Positions 1 to 7,852 of a stretch of 64,000 bases of DNA are shown here, one piece after another. A program made the translations under genes and the position numbers. The DNA comes from Mycolicibacterium chlorophenolicum (lineage in GTDB: Bacteria; Actinomycetota; Actinomycetes; Mycobacteriales; Mycobacteriaceae), in assembly GCF_001044235.1 (NCBI RefSeq), contig NZ_JYNL01000068.1, positions 20,477 through 84,476 of the forward strand, read 5' to 3'. The first letter of the stretch is position 1. Every line of letters begins with the position of its first letter. The notes under the pieces were generated by a model that worked only from the letters and a program-made list of their open reading frames with translations, had not been told where the DNA came from and ran no database searches.

Positions 1-741
1 TTGGTACGTCACCCGGCTGACGTGCAGGTGCGGCACGTGGTCAGCAGTCCCCGGCCGGTCGGGGAAGTCGAACACCCCGAGGATCAGAAACATCGGATAG
101 TCGGGCGACTGATCGGTCGTCCGGGTCGTCACGCCGTCGATGGCGAACTCCACCGAACCGGGAGCCCAGTGCACGGAGTAGGTGTGCTCCCGCTCGATGT
201 CGATGTCCTGCGGGTCCGCGGAGAAGTCTTCGCGCAGGGCCGGATCCCGGAACCGGTGTATCCCCTGCCCGACGGCGGCTCGGCCGTCGACCACCGAATC
301 GCCGAAGACCTCCATCACGCAGATCTCGCCACACCGCTCGGGCTGGTCCTCGAGCCCGACCATCCATGCCGAGAACATCGACCGCGGGCTCAGCTGCGCC
401 GAGCAGGTGACCGAGAGTGTGCCGAAATGCGGAACGAAGCCGAGGACGGTCGGCTGCTCCTCGCGCACGAGCAGACCCTCCCGGAACGGCTGGGGTGCGT
501 CGGTCGAGCCGACCGGCCCCGAGCGGTTCGCGCTCTGGATCGCCGACACCCGCAACGGTCCGTCGTGCAGATCGGCACACCACAGTCCCTGCGTGGATGG
601 GATGAAGAGATCGAGACCCTCGGGTCCCACGTCGTAGGTCGCCGAAGCCTCGGCGTGTGAACTCCACGCGGGCAGGTACGACGTCGTCCAGACAGCGACG
701 TCGAGGTCGGTGAAGCGTTTGTCGAATTCCGCTGCCGCCAT
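1..741 (-). CDS. GH16-like glycoside hydrolase domain protein, partial (3' end outside window)
   Basis: The minus frame is open from an ATG at 741 to the left edge, giving 247 codons without a stop. The fold signature fits glycoside hydrolase family 16 (laminarinase/lichenase-type beta-jelly roll): a segment FSAWMVGLED, then GEICVMEVFG where the family has its catalytic E-x-D-x-x-E strand, then YSVHWAPGSVEFAIDGV, the usual 'W-x-P-x-x-I-x-F-x-x-D-G' strand, and PMFLILGVFD. The central aspartate of the catalytic strand is a cysteine here, while both glutamates remain, so activity is uncertain. No signal peptide is visible at the N-terminus (MAAAEFDKRF). The neighbour upstream on the same strand is a small hypothetical protein. 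The C-terminus is unknown. Family assignment is by motif only. Confidence 0.7.
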   Translation of the reverse strand, partial: MAAAEFDKRFTDLDVAVWTTSYLPAWSSHAEASATYDVGPEGLDLFIPSTQGLWCADLHDGPLRVSAIQSANRSGPVGSTDAPQPFREGLLVREEQPTVLGFVPHFGTLSVTCSAQLSPRSMFSAWMVGLEDQPERCGEICVMEVFGDSVVDGRAAVGQGIHRFRDPALREDFSADPQDIDIEREHTYSVHWAPGSVEFAIDGVTTRTTDQSPDYPMFLILGVFDFPDRPGTADHVPHLHVSRVTYQ

Positions 742-772
742 GGCCGGACACTAACCACAGCCACCGACATAC

Positions 773-1024
773 TCAGGTGTCCCCGAGGTCGTCCTTCCCG
801 ATGTCGGTGGGCCGATCCCCGGCCGACACCACCTCCGCGGCGCCCGTCCACCGGTCGCTGGCCGCCGTGTGGATCGCGGCGTTGGCTTCCGCGGTCTCGC
901 GGTCGGCGTACGGCGGTTCGATGGGTTTGCGTTCGCCGTCGACGACGTGCACGACCATCCAGCCACGATCGGTCTGCTCCACCTCGATCGTGACGGACTG
1001 CGGATTGCCCTCAGGGATACTCAT
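773..1024 (-). CDS. Small conserved hypothetical protein
   Basis: This 83-residue protein starts MSIPEGNPQ; the ATG at 1024 is preferred over an upstream in-frame start at 1063. It has an alternating beta pattern (VTIEVEQTDRGWMVVHVVDG) followed by a helix rich in Ala and Glu (RETAEANAAIHTAA). This loosely resembles small DUF2188-type proteins that fold as beta-beta-alpha units, but I cannot assign it with certainty. There is no signal peptide, membrane segment or catalytic motif. It lies 31 bases upstream of the GH16-like gene on the same strand, so the two may be cotranscribed. It is divergent from the MFS transporter. Confidence 0.6.
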   Translation of the reverse strand: MSIPEGNPQSVTIEVEQTDRGWMVVHVVDGERKPIEPPYADRETAEANAAIHTAASDRWTGAAEVVSAGDRPTDIGKDDLGDT

Positions 1025-1189
1025 CTCTGCCGCATACCCCCCTGCGACCTGCACGAAAAGCAATTCACGCCGGCGCCAATTCTGCTATTTGTTAACTCGC
1101 CTACGAAAGACGTCGCGCTGCGTGCGACGACCCCTCCGCGACTGCTTCCGTCGGTGCGGGAGGGGGCGCGCGGTGGACTGCGGGATGCG

Positions 1190-2659
1190 ATGACCGCCGG
1201 CGGGGAACGTCAGCTGTTCCTGCCGTTGTGGGTGATGATGGTGGGCTTCCTGCTGGTCGTGGTCGACGCCACCGCCATCGCCGTCGCCAGCCCGGTCATC
1301 CGGGAGACCTTCGGCGTCGATCACCACTCCGTCATCTGGGTGAGCAGTGCCTACCTGCTCGCGTTCGCGGCGCTGCTGCTGCTCGGCGGCCGACTCGGTG
1401 ACCGGTACGGGCCCAGGAACCTCTACCTGCTCGGGCTGGCCGTGTTCGCCGCGGCGTCGGTCTGGTGCGGTCTGTCCACGTCGATCGACATGCTCATCGT
1501 GGCCCGTCTCGTCCAGGGTGTCGGCGCCGCGCTGATCACGCCGCAGATCCTGACCACCATCACCCGCACCTTCCCGCCCGAGCGGCGCGGTGTCGCGATG
1601 GCGGTCTGGGGCGCCACGGCCGGCGTGGGCATGTTCGCGGGACCGCTGGTCGGCGGCGTGCTCGTCGACACGTGGGGGTGGCCGTGGATCTTCTTCGTCA
1701 ACGCACCGGTCGGCGCGGCCGGGGTGATCTCGGCCGCCGCTCTCATCCCTGCGACCCCCGGCCGGCGGCATCACCTGGACCTGCCGGGTGCGCTGCTGTC
1801 CGCGGTCGGCATCGGTCTGCTGGTGTTCGGCCTCCAGGAGGGCCAGCACGAGGGCTGGTCCCTGCCGATCTGGGGCGTGATCGCCGGCGGCACGGTGCTG
1901 ATCGCCGCGTTCGTGTCCTGGCAGGCGGTGCAGCGCGACGAGCCACTCATCCCGCTGAGCCTCTTCCGGCATCGCGACTTCGTCCTGTCCAACGCCGGGA
2001 TCGTGCTGGTGAGCGTCGCCTTCGTCGCATTCGCGGTTCCCCTGATGTTCTACCTGCAGGAGGTCTGCGGACTGCCGCCGACGCGCGCCGCGCTGCTGGT
2101 CGCCCCGATGGCGATCGCCACCGGCTTGCTGGCCCCCGTGGTCGGGAGGATGGTCGATCGCTCGCAGGCGCGGCCCATCGTCGCCGCGGGCTTCCTCGCG
2201 TTGGCCGTGGGACTGCTCTGGCTCTCGCGGGAGATGACCCCGGCCACCCCGGTCTGGCGGCTCCTGCTCCCGCTCACCGTGATGGGCGCCGCAGGGGCGT
2301 TGACGTGGGAACCGTTGTCGGTCATCGCCTCTCGCACGCTGCCGCCCGAGCTGGCGGGCGCGGGGTCGGCGATGTGCAACACCTCGCGGCAAATCGGTGC
2401 GGCACTCAGCAGTGCAGGCGTCGCGGCACTGATGACCGCACTGCTGGGCAGCGAGCCTTCGGCGATCGCCGGGCCGGCCGGCGGCGCGGCGGCACTGTCG
2501 GGCTCGGCGCGCGCGTCGTTGGCCGCCGCGATGGCCGAGTCGATGCTGTTGCCGGCGTCTGCCGCGGCGTTGGGTGCGGCGACGGCGCTGTTCCTGACCG
2601 GCCGAGCGCGATCCGATCTGGGTTACCGGTTCCGAAGGGATGTGAGCGTCGCACCATGA
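1190..2659 (+). CDS. MFS drug/metabolite exporter, DHA2 (EmrB/QacA) type
   Basis: A 489-residue integral membrane protein with about 14 hydrophobic segments, the length and topology usual for DHA2 proton-drug antiporters. Landmarks are an acidic residue in the first membrane segment (LLVVVDATAIAVASP), the MFS loop motif GGRLGDRYGPR between segments 2 and 3, and GPLVGGVLVD in the segment-5 antiporter region. ATG 1190 was chosen because the preceding in-frame codons (Arg/Gly/Pro rich) do not look like a transporter N-terminus; GTG 1154 is an alternative. The stop overlaps the ATG of the following reductase gene by four bases, so the two are translationally coupled. The substrate is unknown. Confidence 0.88.
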   Translation: MTAGGERQLFLPLWVMMVGFLLVVVDATAIAVASPVIRETFGVDHHSVIWVSSAYLLAFAALLLLGGRLGDRYGPRNLYLLGLAVFAAASVWCGLSTSIDMLIVARLVQGVGAALITPQILTTITRTFPPERRGVAMAVWGATAGVGMFAGPLVGGVLVDTWGWPWIFFVNAPVGAAGVISAAALIPATPGRRHHLDLPGALLSAVGIGLLVFGLQEGQHEGWSLPIWGVIAGGTVLIAAFVSWQAVQRDEPLIPLSLFRHRDFVLSNAGIVLVSVAFVAFAVPLMFYLQEVCGLPPTRAALLVAPMAIATGLLAPVVGRMVDRSQARPIVAAGFLALAVGLLWLSREMTPATPVWRLLLPLTVMGAAGALTWEPLSVIASRTLPPELAGAGSAMCNTSRQIGAALSSAGVAALMTALLGSEPSAIAGPAGGAAALSGSARASLAAAMAESMLLPASAAALGAATALFLTGRARSDLGYRFRRDVSVAP

Positions 2660-3408
2660 CCGCCGTTGCCAGCACTCCTGGACCGACGCTCCACACAGCG
2701 GAGTCACTCGACGACGACGCGCTGCGCACCCTGCTCGCCTATCCCGAAGGCCTGCGCGCCCCGCTGCTGCGGGCGAACTTCATCGCCAGCATCGACGGCG
2801 CGGTCACGTTCGACGGCTCGGGACGCAAGCTGGGCACCGCCACGGATCGGCGGGTGTTCCGACGCCTGCGCGACGTCGCGGACGTGGTGCTCGTCGGCGC
2901 CTCGACTGCTACGGCGGCGCCCTACGTCGACATGAGCATGAGCATCGAGGCCCAGGCTTGGCGGCTGGCCCACGGGCTGCCTCCGATCCAGCCTGTCGCG
3001 GTCGTGTCCGGTCGCGGAGTGGTGCCGCCGGCCCTGCTCCACGCGACCGTGCCGCCGATCGTGCTGCTCTCCTCCGGGGCAGATCGGGATGCCCGAGAGG
3101 CACTTCGGCAGTCGGCGGCACGCGTCGTCGAACTCCCTGGGCCACAGGTCAGTTCCGCCGCCATCCGTACGGCACTGGGTGAGATGGGACTGCTGCGGGT
3201 GCTCGTCGAGGGCGGCCCGACGCTGTTCTCGCGCCTGGTGGCCGACGGTGAGATCGACGAACTCTGCCTGACCACCAGCCCCATGATGGTGGTGGGCCCC
3301 GCCCGTCGAATCGCGGCATCCGAACGCCACACCCCGGTGCCCATGGTGCGCCGCGGCATCCTGACCGGCGACGACGGCACCGTCATCATCCGGTGGGCGC
3401 GGGCCTAA
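2656..3408 (+). CDS. RibD C-terminal-domain reductase (pyrimidine/dihydrofolate reductase fold)
   Basis: This 250-residue protein consists only of the RibD C-terminal reductase domain and lacks the N-terminal deaminase of bifunctional RibD. Signature strands are LRANFIASIDGAVTFDGSG near residue 35, DVVLVGASTATAAPY, and the NADPH-site loop LVEGGPTLFSRLVADGEIDEL near residues 180-200. It corresponds in size and sequence character to M. tuberculosis Rv2671, which I recall as a RibD-like protein able to act as a dihydrofolate reductase when overexpressed. The start overlaps the MFS stop (ATGA), suggesting a shared transcript. Whether it serves riboflavin, folate or another reductive step cannot be told from sequence. 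Confidence 0.82.
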   Translation: MTAVASTPGPTLHTAESLDDDALRTLLAYPEGLRAPLLRANFIASIDGAVTFDGSGRKLGTATDRRVFRRLRDVADVVLVGASTATAAPYVDMSMSIEAQAWRLAHGLPPIQPVAVVSGRGVVPPALLHATVPPIVLLSSGADRDAREALRQSAARVVELPGPQVSSAAIRTALGEMGLLRVLVEGGPTLFSRLVADGEIDELCLTTSPMMVVGPARRIAASERHTPVPMVRRGILTGDDGTVIIRWARA

Positions 3409-4841
3409 CCGACACCGTCGAGCGCGTCCGTCTCGGTCTTGCCGATCCTGCCGATGACCTCGGGCCGTCGACGCGCCAGCACCAGGTACCACGCCAGGGC
3501 CGCGGCGATCGTGACCAGGAACAGGTACGGGATCACGTTGAGCGGAAAGGCCGGCTGCGGATAGACGTTGGCGAAGAACGTGTACGCCATGGCCACCACG
3601 GCCACGATCGCGGCCACCCACACCAGTCGATTCGGCTCAGCGGTGCGCCGGGTGTAGACGACGCAGGCGATGGCGACGAGCGCGTAGGCGACCATGTAGC
3701 CGTAGGTGCCGTAGGTGTCCACCCACACCACGATGTTCATCGGCGCCACGCCCGCGGCGAGCAGGATGATGTCCAGCACGATGGCGGCGGGCCCGGCGAT
3801 GAGCAGCACCCGGTGTGGGGTGAGGTGGCTTTCGTGGGTGCGGCCGAACCGGTCCGGAACCACACCCTCCTTGCCCATCACGTACACGATCCGGCCGACC
3901 ACGTTCAGCGGGGCGACGACCACCGCGAAGAACGACGCGCCGACGCCGAAGATCAGGATGGGGGTGAACCAGGAGGGCATCCCGATCATCTCCGAGATGT
4001 CCTGCAGAGGGTTCGCGCTCTCGGCCAGCTTGTCCTGCAGCACCGCGATCTGGGTGTAGGCGGCGAAGACGTACAGCACGCCGACGACCAGGGCGCTCCA
4101 CATGATCGCCCGCGGAATCGCGGTGTACGGGTTGCGGGCCTCCCGGCCCAGCGCGTCAGCCGAGGAGAAGCCGACGAAACCGAGGATGCCGAGCACCATG
4201 CCGGTCGCGACCCCTTGCAGCGGAACGTCGGTCAGGGAGAACTGCGCCGGGTCCCACGCCGCCGGGCCGGCCCACACCAGGGCGAGGACGAGCAGCACGG
4301 TGATGATCGACACCGAGATCAATTCCAGCGTCAGTGACACGCGCGCAGAGAGTCGGATGCCGCGAATGGTGAACAGCGTGGCCAGCCCGCCGAGCACGAT
4401 CGCCAGCAGGATCTGCCAGACCACGCCGGTTGCCGGAACGCCGAGCAGATTGAGGAAGTCGTTCATGTAGGAGACCGCACCGCCCAGAGATCCGGCGGTG
4501 ATCCCCCAGCACCCGACCAGCAGCGCCACTCCCGCGAGATAGGCGCCGAACGGGCCGAGGCCTTTGGCGACATAGGTGTACAGCGATCCCGCCGAGGCGT
4601 TGCGCCGGGCGAAGACCACCACGCAGTAACCGACGGCCAGGATCGCCACCGTCGCCAGAGCGAACGACAGGATGGTGCCCTTGCCCGCGGACAGGTAGAT
4701 CGCCGCCGCGGTGAAGGCGATGACGGCGCTCGGCGCGATGTTGGCGATGGCCTGGGCCGCCAACTCGGGTCCCGACATCACGCCGTGCCGTAGGCCGGCG
4801 TCCCGGGTGGTGTTCGTCGACGTGTTGGGTGAAGCGGTCAT
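3405..4841 (-). CDS. APC-family amino acid/amine permease
   Basis: A 478-residue membrane protein with about 12 hydrophobic segments and the amino acid-polyamine-organocation signature near the N-terminus: a short polar head, then GVMSGPELAAQAIANIAP and the unwound helix-1 region, and later GFVGFSSADALGREARNP, the conserved segment-6/loop motif in which the E near an Arg precedes NPYTAIPRAI. The ATG at 4841 lies 40 bases after the stop of the alcohol dehydrogenase gene, so the two form an operon in which the permease probably imports the substrate for, or a precursor of, the dehydrogenase. The substrate is unknown; an amino alcohol or amine is a guess from context only. Confidence 0.88.
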   Translation of the reverse strand: MTASPNTSTNTTRDAGLRHGVMSGPELAAQAIANIAPSAVIAFTAAAIYLSAGKGTILSFALATVAILAVGYCVVVFARRNASAGSLYTYVAKGLGPFGAYLAGVALLVGCWGITAGSLGGAVSYMNDFLNLLGVPATGVVWQILLAIVLGGLATLFTIRGIRLSARVSLTLELISVSIITVLLVLALVWAGPAAWDPAQFSLTDVPLQGVATGMVLGILGFVGFSSADALGREARNPYTAIPRAIMWSALVVGVLYVFAAYTQIAVLQDKLAESANPLQDISEMIGMPSWFTPILIFGVGASFFAVVVAPLNVVGRIVYVMGKEGVVPDRFGRTHESHLTPHRVLLIAGPAAIVLDIILLAAGVAPMNIVVWVDTYGTYGYMVAYALVAIACVVYTRRTAEPNRLVWVAAIVAVVAMAYTFFANVYPQPAFPLNVIPYLFLVTIAAALAWYLVLARRRPEVIGRIGKTETDALDGVG

Positions 4842-4881
4842 GAAGGACTCCGGCTCGAAAGTGGTTTCTGGTGAATGCTTT

Positions 4882-5979
4882 TCAGGGAACGAGCAGGGTG
4901 CGCAGTGCTTCGCCCGACTCCAGGTCGGCGAAGGCGGCCGCAGCCTCGTCGAGCGGCCGGCGCGCCCAGATGAGCGCGTCGAGCTTGAGCTGGCCGTCCA
5001 TGTAGCGGTCGACCAGTGCGGGGATGTCGATCGACGGCCGTACGGATCCGTAATTGGACCCGAGGATGCGCTGATCGGCTTCGGCGAGAACCAGCGGTTC
5101 GAACGACGCCTTGGCCCCGGTCGGGGGAAGCCCGACGACGACGGCGGCACCGCCCAGACCCAGCATCCGGATCGCCTGTTCGGTGGTGCCGGTGTGCCCG
5201 AAGGCGTCGAACGCGTAGTCGACACCATCTGGGATCAGTTCGCGCAGTTGCTCTTCGGCGTCACCATGGGCAGCGTTGATGCGATCGGTCGCCCCGAACT
5301 GGGTCGCCAACCGGGTCTTGTCGTCGCGCACGTCGATCGCGACGATCCGTTCGGCCCCGGCGAGCTTGGCGCCTTGGATGACATTGAGTCCGACGCCGCC
5401 GCAACCGATGACGGCGACGGTCGCCCCGGGTTCGACGGCGGCGGTGTTCAGCACCGCGCCGACGCCGGTGGCCACTGCGCAGCCGACGACCGCGATGATG
5501 TCCAGCGGCGCATCCTCGCGGACCTTGACAGCCCCGGATGCGGGCACGATGACCTCCTCGGCGAACGAGGACACACCGAGGTAATGGTGCAGCGGTTGGC
5601 CGCCCATCCGCAGGCGCGAGGTGCCGTCGAACAACGTTCCTTTGGGGGCGACGACGGTCGCCACTTTCTGGCACCTGGCCTCGTGACCGGACCGGCAGTA
5701 GCGGCATTCGCCGCACGGCGGCACCCAGGACAGCACGACGTGGTCTCCGACGGCGAGGGTGGTGACGCCGTCACCCAGTTCGGTGACCACCCCGGAGCCC
5801 TCGTGGCCCATCACCAGAGGAGCGGGGGCGTCCCACTCTCCGCGTTTGACGTGCAGGTCGGAGTGGCACACCCCGGCCGCGGCGATCCGGACCCGGACCT
5901 CGCCGGCCTTGGGGCCGTCGAGATCGACGTCTGCGAACTCGATGGCGGTGGCGGGATCACGAAACACGACGGCTTTCAC
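4882..5979 (-). CDS. Zinc-dependent alcohol dehydrogenase (MDR family)
   Basis: A 365-residue medium-chain dehydrogenase. The catalytic zinc ligands are visible as GVCHSD (Cys38) and GHE (His59, Glu60) plus the later GCAVATGVGAV cysteine. The structural zinc is bound by Cys89, Cys92, Cys95 and Cys103 in PPCGECRYCRSGHEARC. The Rossmann fold has GCGGVG and an acidic strand end (VAID), suggesting NAD(H). The start is GTG 5979, preceded by a good GAGGAG Shine-Dalgarno (5984-5989 on the complementary strand). It is similar in layout to the mycobacterial AdhD/NDMA-dependent group. It is the first gene of an operon with the APC permease and is divergent from a PucR regulator that probably controls it. 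Confidence 0.9.
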   Translation of the reverse strand: MKAVVFRDPATAIEFADVDLDGPKAGEVRVRIAAAGVCHSDLHVKRGEWDAPAPLVMGHEGSGVVTELGDGVTTLAVGDHVVLSWVPPCGECRYCRSGHEARCQKVATVVAPKGTLFDGTSRLRMGGQPLHHYLGVSSFAEEVIVPASGAVKVREDAPLDIIAVVGCAVATGVGAVLNTAAVEPGATVAVIGCGGVGLNVIQGAKLAGAERIVAIDVRDDKTRLATQFGATDRINAAHGDAEEQLRELIPDGVDYAFDAFGHTGTTEQAIRMLGLGGAAVVVGLPPTGAKASFEPLVLAEADQRILGSNYGSVRPSIDIPALVDRYMDGQLKLDALIWARRPLDEAAAAFADLESGEALRTLLVP

Positions 5980-6050
5980 AGCACTCCTCGGACGTAGCGA
6001 ACGCCACGAATCGTATGAATCGGGAACCTGCGGCGGCAGTGGCAATAGTT

Positions 6051-6073
6051 GTGGATCTGAGTGAAAGATCCAC
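6051..6073. promoter_or_regulatory. Perfect palindrome, candidate PucR operator
   Basis: GTGGATCT at 6051-6058 is repeated as its exact reverse complement AGATCCAC at 6066-6073, with a 7-base spacer. One base further out the arms continue as AGTT and AACT with a single extra C, so the symmetry nearly spans 31 bases. It lies in the 113-base gap between the divergent alcohol dehydrogenase operon and the pucR gene, the position expected for a dimeric regulator's site. That PucR binds it is inference. Confidence 0.55.
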
Positions 6074-6080
6074 CAACTCG

Positions 6081-6086
6081 TACACT
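6081..6086 (+). promoter_or_regulatory. Candidate -10 element for leaderless pucR transcript
   Basis: TACACT fits the mycobacterial -10 consensus TANNNT and ends six bases before the GTG at 6093, so transcription would begin at or next to the start codon. Leaderless GTG/ATG mRNAs are common in mycobacteria. No good -35 is visible, and the palindrome 6051-6073 sits over the -35 region, which would suit repression. Confidence 0.35.
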
Positions 6087-6092
6087 GCGCGG

Positions 6093-7541
6093 GTGGTCTA
6101 TGACGTGCGAGCGGTTGCCGAGTACCTGGGCGGGGACCTGGCCGTCGGGAGCATCGACGCCGCGGCGCCGGTGGAGTCGGTGATCGTGCTCGACGACCTG
6201 GTCGTGCCCAGTTCCCCGGGTCACGCCACGCTGACGGTCGGGCCGTCCTCGATGTGGATCGAGGCGGTCGCCCACGGCCGGCAGCCTCTTGCCGGTTGCG
6301 TCGCGGTGATCGCGGACGGATCTGTCGATCGGGCCACCCGCGACGCATTGACCGATCGGGTGACGGCCGTGCACGTGCCCGGGCAACTCAGCGAGGTGGT
6401 GTATCCGAAGTTGACCGCGCTGATCGCCGGGGATCAGGCCGCCGAGGACCGACGGGTGACCACCGGCATCAAGGTGCTCACCCAGGTTGCCCGCCGCGGC
6501 GGGGTCGTGGCGGTGGTCGCCGAACTCGCCCATCGCATCGACGGATGGGCGGTCCTGCTCGATGCTCGCGGCGAGGTGATCACGACAGCCGGCGCGGGCA
6601 GCCTGCATGTGCGCGACGCCGTCGCGGCCGCCCTCGGCCGACGGGTCCGGATCCGTCATCCCGGGCTGCAGATCCACCCCGTCGGGCAGGGCGAGGACGT
6701 CAGTGCCCATCTGGTGATCGGCGCCCGCGGGTCGACCAGCCGAAGCCGGGATCTCGCGTCGCAGGTCGCCGCGCTGTTGGATCTGGTGCTGCACACCGCC
6801 GACCACCCCAGAACGGAACGGCTGGGCCGTGAGGTGATGATGTCGACCCTGTTGCGTGGCGGCCCCGACGCGAGGAACCTGTTGCGGCGCTGGGGAGTTC
6901 ACGAACCCTCCTTGACGGCGTTCGCGGTCGCTTCCCGGTCACGGGCAATCGATGCCGAGCGGCTGGGCATCCGTTGGCTCGACGAACTCGGCGCCGTCCA
7001 CGTGCTGTCCGCCGAGAAGGGTCGCGTGGTCGGCTTCATCGGCGACGAGCAGGCCGACGATCTCGCCCTTCTGGTCGAAGGCCTCGCCACGGAGGCGGGC
7101 ATGCCGTTGCGCCTGGGCCTGGGCTCACCGGCCAAGGTGGAGAGGCTGGCAGGCTCCGCCGCAGAGGCCAGGCAGGCGCTCGAGATCGCCGTCGTCGATT
7201 CGCGGCCGGTCGTCTGGTACCGATCCCTGACGACGGTGTCCAACGTTCTCGACCAGCTCGACGAGAGCGCGACCGCCCGCATCGCGGCGGTACTCGACCC
7301 GCTGCGCGACGACGCCGGCCGGCACGGGCCGCTCACCCGCACCCTCGAGGTGTATCTGTCCGAACACGGCGCCTGGGGGGCCACCGCCGCTCGACTGCAG
7401 ATCCACCGGCAGACGTTGGCCACGCGGATCCGCCGCGCCGAGGCGCTCACGGGTCTCTCGATGTCCAGTCCCGACGATCGAGCCGCGGCCTGGCTGGCCA
7501 TCCGGGCGTTGAAGAGTCCCGGTTCGGTGCCGCGAGACTGA
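6093..7541 (+). CDS. PucR-family transcriptional regulator
   Basis: A 482-residue regulator with an N-terminal ligand-binding region (VVYDVRAVAEYLGGDL... SVIVLDDLVVPSSPGH) resembling the PucR sensing domain, a central GGDEF-like/GAF-like segment (around residues 270-390) and the C-terminal PucR helix-turn-helix: LEVYLSEHGAWGATAARLQI followed by HRQTLATRIRRAEALTG. GTG 6093 is preferred because it matches a -10 element six bases upstream; an in-frame ATG at 6015 would add 26 poorly conserved-looking residues and would place the palindrome inside the coding region. It is divergent from the alcohol dehydrogenase/APC permease operon, which it probably regulates in response to the imported compound. 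Confidence 0.85.
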   Translation: MVYDVRAVAEYLGGDLAVGSIDAAAPVESVIVLDDLVVPSSPGHATLTVGPSSMWIEAVAHGRQPLAGCVAVIADGSVDRATRDALTDRVTAVHVPGQLSEVVYPKLTALIAGDQAAEDRRVTTGIKVLTQVARRGGVVAVVAELAHRIDGWAVLLDARGEVITTAGAGSLHVRDAVAAALGRRVRIRHPGLQIHPVGQGEDVSAHLVIGARGSTSRSRDLASQVAALLDLVLHTADHPRTERLGREVMMSTLLRGGPDARNLLRRWGVHEPSLTAFAVASRSRAIDAERLGIRWLDELGAVHVLSAEKGRVVGFIGDEQADDLALLVEGLATEAGMPLRLGLGSPAKVERLAGSAAEARQALEIAVVDSRPVVWYRSLTTVSNVLDQLDESATARIAAVLDPLRDDAGRHGPLTRTLEVYLSEHGAWGATAARLQIHRQTLATRIRRAEALTGLSMSSPDDRAAAWLAIRALKSPGSVPRD

Positions 7542-7675
7542 CCGCGACACATGCCTGTACCTGATCGAGAGGGGCAAGGTATGCGTCTGTCGTCACAACG
7601 GCAGCCCACCGCGACAACCCACCCCACAAAACGGTTGCATAGCAAAGGATTCCATGTTGCGCACCGGGCGGTGCG
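7542..7675. other. Intergenic region after pucR
   Basis: Together with the doubtful 57-codon frame at 7676-7849 this forms a 311-base stretch without a confident gene. It includes a lower-GC patch (ACCCCACAAAACGG, GCATAGCAAAGG near 7620-7655) that could hold a promoter, but I see no convincing -10/-35 pair, terminator hairpin or repeat. Confidence 0.4.
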
Positions 7676-7849
7676 ATGGTGGAGTTCCGTGAGACCGACG
7701 GCACCAATCAGTGCGGGCTCGACATCTCCGGGGAATCCCCGCTCATCGACGAACTCGCCGAGATCCCCGCGCACGCGCGGCCGGCCACCGCGACCACCGA
7801 CCCCTGCAAACGTATCCGGGGGCAGCCGGTTGCTGTCGGTACGCTGTGA
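7676..7849 (+). CDS. Possible small ORF (57 aa), uncertain
   Basis: The frame ATG GTG GAG TTC ... ends TGA at 7847-7849, three bases before the ATG of the next gene, and encodes 57 residues starting MVEFRETDGTNQCGLDISG. About 80 percent of its third codon positions are G or C, as in real genes here, and the close spacing would suit an upstream gene in an operon. Against it: no clear Shine-Dalgarno, no recognisable domain and two isolated cysteines only. It could equally be a decayed fragment or chance. Confidence 0.3.
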   Translation: MVEFRETDGTNQCGLDISGESPLIDELAEIPAHARPATATTDPCKRIRGQPVAVGTL

Positions 7850-7852
7850 GCC

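Noticed and set aside
869..1189. An N-terminal extension of the MFS transporter by 107 codons
   Set aside because: The extension overlaps the divergent hypothetical gene, lacks a Shine-Dalgarno and has no transporter-like sequence.
6015..6092. ATG 6015 as the pucR start
   Set aside because: It would put the palindrome and -10-like element inside the coding region, and the added residues look non-coding. Kept only as an alternative.
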